64,000 bases of DNA from IMG/VR virus record IMGVR_UViG_3300020455_000012, positions 1-64,000 of that record; one strand, given 5' to 3'. Shown here one piece after another: positions 18,534 to 25,883 of this stretch. The translations under genes and the position numbers were made by a program. Origin of the DNA: a virus. The notes under the pieces are model-generated. The model saw nothing but the letters and a program-made list of their open reading frames with translations. It was not told the origin of the DNA and did not search any database. The first letter of the stretch is position 1. Each line of letters begins with the position of its first letter.

Positions 18534-19149
18534 ATTTAAAGCAACACTAAATCAATTATTTCCTAGTTTAGTTTATCACACTCCTTTTTTAACTAGAGAT
18601 GAGTGTGAAAGGTATATTAAAGAGTTGGATGATGTAGAAAAATATTCTCCTAATATGCAGGGCAATCCTTATCACACTGAAGATAAATTGCATCTGTTAA
18701 ATGATTCTTGGAAAAAATTGAGTGATAGAGTTATAGAGGTGATAAATTCTGTTGCTGATCATCAGAAGATAAAAAGAGATTCTTTTTACACTACTTGTAT
18801 GTGGGCTAATATTTCTCAAGTAAAAGAATATTTTCATAAAAAACATGTTCATCCTAATTCTTTTTTTAGTTCAATAATTTATCTCCGTGGTAATCAATCT
18901 TCTTCGACTATTTTTTATGACCCAAGATCTCAATCAAAGGTAATCCAACCTGACTATTCAGAAATTAATGATTTTAATTCAACGGCTTATCATCTTCCTT
19001 TTATAGAAGGTTCGATGGCGATCTTTCCTTCTTGGTTACCCCATAGTGTATCTGGTAATGACAATGATAATCATCATAGAATTACGATTAGTTCTAATTC
19101 CATGATGCATTCTGAAATTACCAGACACACTTCATACTTAAAAATCTGA
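18526..19149 (+). CDS. 2OG-Fe(II) oxygenase (phage Oxy_5 type)
   Basis: A 207-residue protein. FHKKHVHPNSFFSSIIYL gives H107 and H109, FPSWLPHSVSG gives H173, and R185 in HHRITISSN is the expected 2OG contact. The N-terminal segment LNQLFPSLVYHTPF (phage targeting-type start) is also seen in other proteins of this class. It ends eight bases before the nucleotidyltransferase, with a GAGGA Shine-Dalgarno in the gap. Confidence 0.78.
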   Translation: MFEFKATLNQLFPSLVYHTPFLTRDECERYIKELDDVEKYSPNMQGNPYHTEDKLHLLNDSWKKLSDRVIEVINSVADHQKIKRDSFYTTCMWANISQVKEYFHKKHVHPNSFFSSIIYLRGNQSSSTIFYDPRSQSKVIQPDYSEINDFNSTAYHLPFIEGSMAIFPSWLPHSVSGNDNDNHHRITISSNSMMHSEITRHTSYLKI

Positions 19150-19157
19150 GGACTATT

Positions 19158-19556
19158 ATGAGTATAGTATGGACTAATGGAACATTTGACATCCTGCACC
19201 CTGGCCATATACAACTGTTTAAAGTTGCTAGGTCATTGGGTGATAAGGTTATAGTTGCTACTGATAGTGATGAGAAGATAAAGAAAGATAAGGGTGATCA
19301 TAAACCAGTGAATGATTTAAAGTATAGAGTTGCTATGTTAGAGTCAATTAAATATATTGATGTAGTATTGACATTTGGTGACAGACCAGAACTTGAAGGG
19401 TTGATTCAATTGTACAGTCCTGATATACTATTACTTGGTGATGACTGGAGGTATGGGGATGTGGTGGGTAGAGAATATGCGAAGGAAGTTAGATTCCTTC
19501 CAAGAGTGGGAGGTTATGCAAGTAGTAACACAATTAAAAAGATTCACAATCTATGA
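19158..19556 (+). CDS. rfaE2: RfaE2-like nucleotidyltransferase (heptose-1-P adenylyltransferase)
   Basis: A 132-residue member of the HxGH nucleotidyltransferase family. TNGTFDILHPGHIQLFKVA contains H14-P-G-H17, ILLLGDDWRYGD is the second nucleotide contact region, and SSNTIKKI is the C-terminal loop. The length and the adjacent RfaE1-like kinase point to the adenylyltransferase half of HldE, split into a separate gene. It would make ADP-D-glycero-beta-D-manno-heptose from the 1-phosphate. A glycerol-3-phosphate cytidylyltransferase is the main alternative, judged less likely because of the neighbours. Confidence 0.75.
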   Translation: MSIVWTNGTFDILHPGHIQLFKVARSLGDKVIVATDSDEKIKKDKGDHKPVNDLKYRVAMLESIKYIDVVLTFGDRPELEGLIQLYSPDILLLGDDWRYGDVVGREYAKEVRFLPRVGGYASSNTIKKIHNL

Positions 19557-20332
19557 GAGTATTACTGATCGGAGATAGTTGCACTGATGTGTATGTTTAT
19601 GGTGATGTCAAAAGACTGAACCCTGAAGCACCTGTTCCTATATTAGAACCTAAGAGGGAAGATAGTACTAAGGGTATGGCTTGGAATGTTTTTGATAACT
19701 TAAAAGCATTTGGATTGTCTGTTTTTATGTTGACCAATGAAGAAAAGATAATTAAGACGAGATATATTCATGAGAAATCTAATCAACAGATACTCAGAGT
19801 AGATAATGAACCAGAGATAAAACCATTACCTTATGAACCACCATTTATTGAGGATAGGTCTGCATATCACAAACCACCTCATGTAGTACCACCTAAAGAT
19901 TGGTATGATGTGATGGTTATCTCTGATTACAATAAGGGATATGTAACACAAGAGAAGTTATTTGAATTAGTTGAGTGGTTTGAAGGCCCTGTGTTTGTAG
20001 ATAGTAAGAAAACAAATTTACCTGTTAGTTGTTATGTTAAGGTCAATGATATTGAATATGAAAGATTGCAAACTAAGAATGATAATGTTATTATAACTAA
20101 GGGTGGTGAAGGCACTGAGTATCAAGGTAAATTATATCCCGCAGAGAAAGTAAATGTGTTTGATGTGGTTGGTGCAGGTGATACGTTCCTTGCTGCCCTT
20201 ACCTATGGATACTTAAAGTATGGTACAATAGAGGAAGCAATACCTCTTGCAAACAAGGCAGCAGCAATGGCTGTATCACATAGAGGAACTTATGTATTAA
20301 CGGAGGAAGATGTCAAAAAGATACTGCATTGA
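19553..20332 (+). CDS. rfaE1: RfaE1-like heptose-7-phosphate kinase (PfkB family)
   Basis: A 259-residue PfkB-type kinase close to the HldE kinase domain. YGDVKRLNPEAPVPIL near residues 16-31 matches the HldE substrate-loop signature. KTRYIHEKSNQQILRVD (69-85) and VISDYNKGYV (122-131) are further HldE landmarks, and FDVVGAGDTFLAAL carries the GAGD catalytic motif with D210. It would phosphorylate D-glycero-D-manno-heptose 7-phosphate at C1. The usual GGAxNVA motif is altered (GMAWNVFDN). It overlaps the adenylyltransferase by four bases and the HAD gene by 23. Shorter than the HldE kinase domain (about 310 residues), with a trimmed mid-section. Confidence 0.78.
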   Translation: MRVLLIGDSCTDVYVYGDVKRLNPEAPVPILEPKREDSTKGMAWNVFDNLKAFGLSVFMLTNEEKIIKTRYIHEKSNQQILRVDNEPEIKPLPYEPPFIEDRSAYHKPPHVVPPKDWYDVMVISDYNKGYVTQEKLFELVEWFEGPVFVDSKKTNLPVSCYVKVNDIEYERLQTKNDNVIITKGGEGTEYQGKLYPAEKVNVFDVVGAGDTFLAALTYGYLKYGTIEEAIPLANKAAAMAVSHRGTYVLTEEDVKKILH

Positions 20333-20660
20333 TATTGATGGTACGATTTGTACACCAACTGTGGGTAGGGATTACCATAAATCAAAACCTTGGCAAGATA
20401 GAATCAAGGTACTAAATAAACTCTATGATGAGGGTAATCATATTATCTACTTTACTGCACGAGCAATGGGTAGGTTTTCTGATCAACCCCATTCTATTGC
20501 TGCATCAAAAGCAAAAGAAGTTTTATTTGAACTCACTGAAAAACAATTGGATGATTGGGGTGTTAAGTATCACGAATTGATTATGGGCAAACCACATGCA
20601 GATTACTTTATAGATGATAAGGCATGGCCTGATAAGGTATTCTTTGATGATAAACGATGA
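20310..20660 (+). CDS. Small HAD phosphatase, candidate heptose-bisphosphate phosphatase
   Basis: A 116-residue HAD-superfamily protein. YCIDIDGTICT is motif I (DxD with D8 and D10), IIYFTARAMGRF is motif II, and DYFIDDKAW is motif IV. It is similar to the small HAD proteins of capsule and phage sugar clusters. In the ADP-heptose route a phosphatase (GmhB) removes the C7 phosphate between the kinase and the adenylyltransferase steps, and this gene sits directly after those two. The role is inferred from position. Other sugar-phosphate substrates are possible. Confidence 0.65.
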   Translation: MSKRYCIDIDGTICTPTVGRDYHKSKPWQDRIKVLNKLYDEGNHIIYFTARAMGRFSDQPHSIAASKAKEVLFELTEKQLDDWGVKYHELIMGKPHADYFIDDKAWPDKVFFDDKR

Positions 20661-21019
20661 AAGAGACTAAACCAAAATTTGTACCTAAAGGATGGGGTTG
20701 GGAGAAATGGATTGCCAACTCACATGAGTACTGTGGTAAGTTGTTGTTTATCAAAAAGAATCATAGATGTTCATGGCACTATCACATATTGAAAGATGAA
20801 ACCTTCTACCTACAGTCAGGTAAGATTCATCTCTTTTATGGTAAGACTGATAACTTAGAGGACGCAAAGACTATGATATTAGAACCAGGTGATAGTTTTC
20901 ATTGTTGTAGATACACCCGACATCAAATGGTTGCTATTGAAGATGCAGAATTGTTTGAATTTTCTACACAACACTTTGATAAAGATTCTTACAGGGTGAT
21001 AGCTGGAGATACTCTTTAA
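20657..21019 (+). CDS. Cupin-fold protein of the sugar cluster
   Basis: A 120-residue single cupin. CSWHYHILKDETFYLQSGKI is cupin motif 1 (HxH...E...G) and LEPGDSFHCCRYTRHQM is motif 2. The start PKGWGWEKWIANS resembles mannose-6-phosphate isomerase-type cupins. It could be a sugar isomerase or epimerase. Its 3' end overlaps the convergent epimerase gene by 56 bases, an unusual arrangement. Confidence 0.68.
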   Translation: MKETKPKFVPKGWGWEKWIANSHEYCGKLLFIKKNHRCSWHYHILKDETFYLQSGKIHLFYGKTDNLEDAKTMILEPGDSFHCCRYTRHQMVAIEDAELFEFSTQHFDKDSYRVIAGDTL

Positions 21020-21788
21020 CACTAATAAACTTATGATCCCATTCTTTCTTAGCACGAGTGTGGGTTTGATACTTACCTTTTAAGTGCTCTGGGAATGGGA
21101 TATATTCTATTGTACCGTTATATTTTTCTGCTACTAGTTCTCCTACTGTTTGGAAACTTATTGGATCACTCGTTCCTAAATCATAGATACCTGATGGTTT
21201 ATCATTATTAAGAACAGTCTCTACTATATCCCCTACCCACACAAAATCCCTCCAGTAGTTTCCAGATCCTTCAAATAGTTTGAGTGCTCCTGTTTCTTGA
21301 AGTTGTTTGGTAAACTTATGAACAGGGCTTGCTTGATCTCCTTTATGATCTTCTCCATCTCCATACACATTAAAGTATCTAAAACTCTGGATAGATGAGA
21401 ACTCAGTCATGTGGTCTTGAATATAATAATCCATCTGCAACTTGGTGATTGCATAGTAGTTGAGTGGATTAATTATACCTTGTTGTTTACCATAGACTGA
21501 TGCAGAGGAGGCAAACTTGACTGGTATTTGATGTTGTATTGCTTTCTCAAATAATTCTATACTATACCATACATTCATACGGTGAAGTTTATCTAAATCA
21601 GTCTCTGTTGTATCTGAGATTGCACCTTGATGTAGAATGAGGGATACCTTATCCCAATCCTTGAAGAGAGATATCCAATCCCATGCATCTTTCTCATTGA
21701 CAGTTATTATTTCTTCTTGTGAATGTTCAATGAGATATTTGAGGAAATTTTGACCTATGAAACCCTTTGAACCTGTAATTATTATCAT
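20964..21788 (-). CDS. hldD: ADP-glyceromanno-heptose 6-epimerase (HldD-like)
   Basis: A 274-residue SDR epimerase, the only convincing minus-strand gene in the window. IITGSKGFIGQNF is the NAD(P)-binding Gly-rich motif. SSASVYGKQ and NYYAITKLQMD carry the catalytic Ser and the YxxxK pair. FRYFNVYGDGEDHKGDQASP and LFEGSGNYWRDFVWVGDIV match the HldD signature, as does IEYIPFPEHLKGKYQ near the C-terminus. HldD converts ADP-D-glycero- to ADP-L-glycero-manno-heptose. It is transcribed against the operon that holds the rest of the pathway and has its own sigma70-like promoter, so it may be expressed at a different time. It is slightly shorter than bacterial HldD (about 310). Confidence 0.85.
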   Translation of the reverse strand: MIIITGSKGFIGQNFLKYLIEHSQEEIITVNEKDAWDWISLFKDWDKVSLILHQGAISDTTETDLDKLHRMNVWYSIELFEKAIQHQIPVKFASSASVYGKQQGIINPLNYYAITKLQMDYYIQDHMTEFSSIQSFRYFNVYGDGEDHKGDQASPVHKFTKQLQETGALKLFEGSGNYWRDFVWVGDIVETVLNNDKPSGIYDLGTSDPISFQTVGELVAEKYNGTIEYIPFPEHLKGKYQTHTRAKKEWDHKFISVKEYLQLSPCKNLYQSVV

Positions 21789-21802
21789 ATCTTTTTCATT
21801 AG

Positions 21803-21831
21803 ATTATAACAGAGATAAATAAGAAAAGCAA
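21803..21831 (-). promoter_or_regulatory. Sigma70-like promoter for hldD
   Basis: On the minus strand TTGCTT, 17 bases and TATAAT end 14 bases before the epimerase ATG. It overlaps the plus-strand late motif at 21814, so the two directions may compete. Confidence 0.55.
21814..21822 (+). promoter_or_regulatory. Late promoter-like GATAAATAA
   Basis: Variant of the late motif 31 bases before the RCC1 ATG at 21854, overlapping the spacer of the opposite-strand hldD promoter. Confidence 0.5.
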
Positions 21832-21853
21832 GTAGTATTATGGTTGTCGTAAT

Positions 21854-23668
21854 ATGCCATCACGAAAAGCCCAATTAGTTTCACCCTTATCTGGAGAGTA
21901 TCTTAGTGTTCCAGGAATAAGTGTAACAGGAGTTATCACTGCCACAGGTGGAATAACTGGAGTAGTAGGGGTTGCTCAATCAATTGCTGATGGAGCTGAT
22001 TTGGATCTGGGAACGGTTACTGGAACTACTTTTGTTGGAGATTCTATTGGTACATATAGAGCAGCAGGACTCACTAATACAGGTGCAGGTACATCTAATT
22101 TAAATGTAGGAGTGGTTACTGCTACAAGTATTTCAGGAGTGGTTACAGGAAATATTACAGGTACAGCAAGTAGTATAATCAGTGGAGCAAATTTAACAGT
22201 TGGTGTTGCTACTGCTGTAACATGGTTAGGGGATGGATCAGGACTTACAGGTGCTGGTTCAAGTGCATTTATAGGACAGGCAGTTACTGCTCAAGCAGGT
22301 ACTACTACAATTGATTTAAGTAGTGGTAATATAATTAATTTTACTCATAGTAATAATACAACAGTTGCTTTTGCAAATACTAGCACGGCAAGTAGAATTA
22401 CTTTTATAAGAAATGCAACAGCAAATACTATTACTTGGCCTGATAGGATTAAATGGAATAATGGATCCACACCTACGTTATTTGAAAAAAACGGTGGATA
22501 TCAAGTTTTTCGTTTAACGACTGTAGATGCGGGAACCACCTATCAGGCATGGGAGGAGTCTGCATCTCCAGATGGATATGGGATGTTTGTGTATGGATAT
22601 AGTAATAGTGGTAGGTTAGGACTTAATGATAATGTCTATCGTTCATCACCAACTCAAGTAGGAACTAGTTTTGATTTCACAGGTTTGTGGCAGGTTACTT
22701 TTGGTGGTAATTCGAGTACCTTTCAAAAAAATACCAATGATCTTTTTGTGGCAGGATATAATGGTACTGGACAATTAGGACAAAATGATAGAACGAGTTA
22801 TTCATCACCAAGACAAATACCTGGTGTATGGACTCAAGCGACACTTGGGGAAAATAGCATGAGGGGACACAAAGGTGGAAGTACATATGTATGGGGATCT
22901 AATAATTATGGACAATTAGGACTTAATGATAGAAATAATCGTTCATCACCAGTTCTAATACCTGGAAGTTGGGATTCATCTGCAGGTAAAGATTGTATAG
23001 GAAATAGCACTACTTTTGCAATTAAAACTAATGGAACATTATGGTCATGGGGAAGAAATTTTCTTGGAATTTTAGGACAAAATCAAGGAACTCCATCTCC
23101 TGGTTCTCCTGGATCAAAGTCATCACCAACTCAAGTAGGAACTGATACTACATGGCTTCAAATGCTTCATGCGGATACCACTGCAACAGCAGCGATCAAA
23201 AACAATGGAACACTATGGGCATGGGGATATGCTAATCCTGGAATGTTAGGACAAAATAATGTAATAGATCGTTCATCACCAACTCAAGTAGGAACTGATA
23301 CTAATTGGAGTAGATCATTTATGTTGAATAATTGCTGTGTAGCAAGCAAAACAAATGGAACATTATGGGCATGGGGAAATAATGGATCTGGAAGATTGGG
23401 ACAAAATAATCTAACAAATTATTCATCACCAACTCAAATAGGAACTGATACTACATGGACTCATGGGAGTTTGGAAGGTAGTTGGAATGGTGGTGGTTTT
23501 TGTAAGAAAACTGATGGAACATTATGGTGTTGGGGATTGAATAGTTCTGGACAATTAGGACTTAATAGTACAGTAAATTACTCATCACCAGTTCAAGTAA
23601 CTGCATATAGCGATGCTTGGCTGAAATATGGAAGAATGGGTGGTTCTGCTAATGCCATTATTAAGTAA
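21854..23668 (+). CDS. RCC1-repeat fibre protein 4 (shaft plus propeller)
   Basis: A 604-residue two-part protein. Residues 1-135 form a fibre shaft with units such as SVTGVITATG, GNITGTASSI and GDGSGLTGAG. Residues 136-235 are a beta-rich adaptor also present in the next two proteins (TTIDLSSGNIINF, ITFIRNATANTITWP). From about 238 come seven RCC1 cores: MFVYGYSNSGRLGLN, LFVAGYNGTGQLGQN, TYVWGSNNYGQLGLN, LWSWGRNFLGILGQN, LWAWGYANPGMLGQN, LWAWGNNGSGRLGQN and LWCWGLNSSGQLGLN. It begins with the KAQLVSPL start shared by the next two. Inference: a receptor-binding tip on a shaft. Confidence 0.83.
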   Translation: MPSRKAQLVSPLSGEYLSVPGISVTGVITATGGITGVVGVAQSIADGADLDLGTVTGTTFVGDSIGTYRAAGLTNTGAGTSNLNVGVVTATSISGVVTGNITGTASSIISGANLTVGVATAVTWLGDGSGLTGAGSSAFIGQAVTAQAGTTTIDLSSGNIINFTHSNNTTVAFANTSTASRITFIRNATANTITWPDRIKWNNGSTPTLFEKNGGYQVFRLTTVDAGTTYQAWEESASPDGYGMFVYGYSNSGRLGLNDNVYRSSPTQVGTSFDFTGLWQVTFGGNSSTFQKNTNDLFVAGYNGTGQLGQNDRTSYSSPRQIPGVWTQATLGENSMRGHKGGSTYVWGSNNYGQLGLNDRNNRSSPVLIPGSWDSSAGKDCIGNSTTFAIKTNGTLWSWGRNFLGILGQNQGTPSPGSPGSKSSPTQVGTDTTWLQMLHADTTATAAIKNNGTLWAWGYANPGMLGQNNVIDRSSPTQVGTDTNWSRSFMLNNCCVASKTNGTLWAWGNNGSGRLGQNNLTNYSSPTQIGTDTTWTHGSLEGSWNGGGFCKKTDGTLWCWGLNSSGQLGLNSTVNYSSPVQVTAYSDAWLKYGRMGGSANAIIK

Positions 23669-23672
23669 ATAC

Positions 23673-23680
23673 CTAAATAA
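23673..23680 (+). promoter_or_regulatory. Late promoter-like CTAAATAA
   Basis: Variant late motif 12 bases before the ATG at 23693, in the short gap between two RCC1 genes. Confidence 0.4.
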
Positions 23681-23692
23681 CTAAAAAAAGAT

Positions 23693-25846
23693 ATGAGTCA
23701 GACTAAGGCACAATTAGTAGCACCGATTGGAGTAGTAACCGCACCTGGACTTACTGTTACAGGAGTTACTACGGCGACTTCTTTTGTGGGTAGTGTGACG
23801 GGTACAGCTAGTAGTATTGTTGCAGGAAGTGATATAATTGTAGGAGTAATGAGTGCAACAGGGTTTGCAGGTGATTTTACAGGAACAGCAACAGGAATTA
23901 AAACATCTTCAAATTTGAATGTTGGTGTAGTTACTGCCTTAAGTTTTGTTGGTAATGTAACGGGAAATCTAACAGGCTCAGCAGGTGGATTGTCTGGTGG
24001 TGGGGATATTCATGTAGGAGTAGTTACTTCTGTTGCGATGTCAGGGGATGGTAGTAATTTAACAGGAATAGCAGCATCTGCTTTTACTTCTCAAACTGTT
24101 CCTACAACATCATTTTCAATAAATGTTACCTCTCCTGCTGGTGGAAACTATACACTATCTGGTACTGATAGAAATGGTGTAGTCAGTGGGAGTAGCGATC
24201 CCGCAGTTACTGTTGAGATAGGTGATACACTTAATTTTGTTGTGGATGCTTCAGGACATCCATTTTATATTAGAGTATCAGATGGTGGTGCAAATGTAAG
24301 CACTCCTGCAGCGACCAATCAAGGTGCTCAAAGTGGTACTGTTTCTTGGACACCTAACACTGCTGGTACTTATTATTATCAGTGTGGAAATCATCCTGGT
24401 ATGCTTGGAACCATCACTGTAACTGCTACCACCACAATAGATTTAAGTAAGGGTAATAATATACTTTTTAATCAAACTGCAAATACAACTATTTCCTTTG
24501 CAAATACATCAACTACTGAAGCTATTAGTATCCTTAGAAAAGATGGAACAGGGACTATAACATGGCCCTCTAGTATTAAATGGAATGGTAGTTCTCCTCC
24601 TATACTGGCTTCATCAGATCAATCTAATGATTGGAATTTGATTAAATTATTAACTCGTGATTCAGGTCTAACATGGAGAGGATGGGAGGAAGCAAAGAAT
24701 GAAGGAACTTTTAATGCATTCGTTTGGGGAGGAAATTATTATGGAGGATTAGGACTTAATGAAGCATTACCAGGTGCTTATAAATCATCACCAACTCAAC
24801 TTCCTGGTGTTACTTGGGCAAAAGGTATGGCAGGTGGAAGCGGCGGTTTCTTTTATGGAAGTGGTGCAATTAAAACTGATGGAACATTATGGGCGATGGG
24901 ATTTAATTATCAAGGAGGATTGGGATTAAATGATACAACAGAATATTCATCACCAACTCAAGTGGGAACGGATACTACTTGGGATCAAGTTATAACCACT
25001 TGGAAGGCTAAGGCAGCAATTAAAACTGATGGAACAATGTGGGCATGGGGATCTGATGTATATGGAGCATTAGCACAAAATAATAATGTAAAATATTCAT
25101 CACCAGTTCAAATACCTGGCACATGGAGTGAGAGGGTTGATGGTTTTAGCACCTATGGAATTAAAACTAATGGAACATTATGGTCATGGGGAGGTCAGTA
25201 TAAAGGATCATTTGGTCGGAATACAGGTAATATTACGTATGTTTCATCACCAGCCCAAATCGGAGCTGATACCACATGGGCTACTGTAACAGCACTGGTC
25301 TATGGTGGTGCTGCAGTCAAAACTGATGGAACATTATGGACATGGGGATCTGGTAGTGATACTAATTTTAGAGGAGCATTAGGACAGAATAATCTATCAA
25401 ATTATTCATCACCAACTCAAGTAGGAACCGATACCACATGGGGAAAGACAAATGCTACTCATTCTAGCATTATTAATTATGCTATGTTTAATATTAAAAC
25501 TAATGGAACATTATGGTCATGGGGAGAGAATATGAATGGAGTCTTAGGGCATAATGAGCATCCATCAAGTAGTGTTGGTGGTACTGACTATTCATCACCA
25601 ACTCAAGTAGGAACTAGTAGCGATTGGAGTAAACTAGCTGGTTCAGGTTATCACATGAATGTACTTAAAACTGATGGAACACTGTGGGTACTAGGGGGAT
25701 GGCGAGGTGGAGGAGAATTAGGACTGAATACTATAAGTCCAAATAGAATTTCATCCCCAACTCAACTACCTGGCATATGGGATGTAATGGATAATAATGT
25801 TATAATGGGGGGAAGTGGAACCATGATGAGAAAACTAACGAATTGA
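23693..25846 (+). CDS. RCC1-repeat fibre protein 5 with an inserted cupredoxin-like domain
   Basis: A 717-residue protein: shaft (residues 1-130), a plastocyanin/azurin-like insert (about 140-245), the shared beta adaptor (246-345) and seven RCC1 cores (AFVWGGNYYGGLGLN, LWAMGFNYQGGLGLN, MWAWGSDVYGALAQN, LWSWGGQYKGSFGRN, LWTWGSGSDTN, LWSWGENMNGVLGHN, LWVLGGWRGGGELGLN). The insert contains GDTLNFVVDASGHPFYI and YYYQCGNHPGMLGTI. H189, C231, H234 and M237 occupy the four positions of type 1 copper ligands. The two flanking RCC1 proteins lack this insert. Its role is unknown: copper binding, electron transfer, or only the fold as a binding module. Confidence 0.83.
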   Translation: MSQTKAQLVAPIGVVTAPGLTVTGVTTATSFVGSVTGTASSIVAGSDIIVGVMSATGFAGDFTGTATGIKTSSNLNVGVVTALSFVGNVTGNLTGSAGGLSGGGDIHVGVVTSVAMSGDGSNLTGIAASAFTSQTVPTTSFSINVTSPAGGNYTLSGTDRNGVVSGSSDPAVTVEIGDTLNFVVDASGHPFYIRVSDGGANVSTPAATNQGAQSGTVSWTPNTAGTYYYQCGNHPGMLGTITVTATTTIDLSKGNNILFNQTANTTISFANTSTTEAISILRKDGTGTITWPSSIKWNGSSPPILASSDQSNDWNLIKLLTRDSGLTWRGWEEAKNEGTFNAFVWGGNYYGGLGLNEALPGAYKSSPTQLPGVTWAKGMAGGSGGFFYGSGAIKTDGTLWAMGFNYQGGLGLNDTTEYSSPTQVGTDTTWDQVITTWKAKAAIKTDGTMWAWGSDVYGALAQNNNVKYSSPVQIPGTWSERVDGFSTYGIKTNGTLWSWGGQYKGSFGRNTGNITYVSSPAQIGADTTWATVTALVYGGAAVKTDGTLWTWGSGSDTNFRGALGQNNLSNYSSPTQVGTDTTWGKTNATHSSIINYAMFNIKTNGTLWSWGENMNGVLGHNEHPSSSVGGTDYSSPTQVGTSSDWSKLAGSGYHMNVLKTDGTLWVLGGWRGGGELGLNTISPNRISSPTQLPGIWDVMDNNVIMGGSGTMMRKLTN

Positions 25847-25861
25847 ATCTTAAGTGATTTA

Positions 25862-25869
25862 TATAAATA
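25862..25869 (+). promoter_or_regulatory. T4-type late promoter motif
   Basis: Perfect TATAAATA, 14 bases before the ATG at 25884. Confidence 0.6.
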
Positions 25870-25883
25870 ACTAAAAAAGTAAT

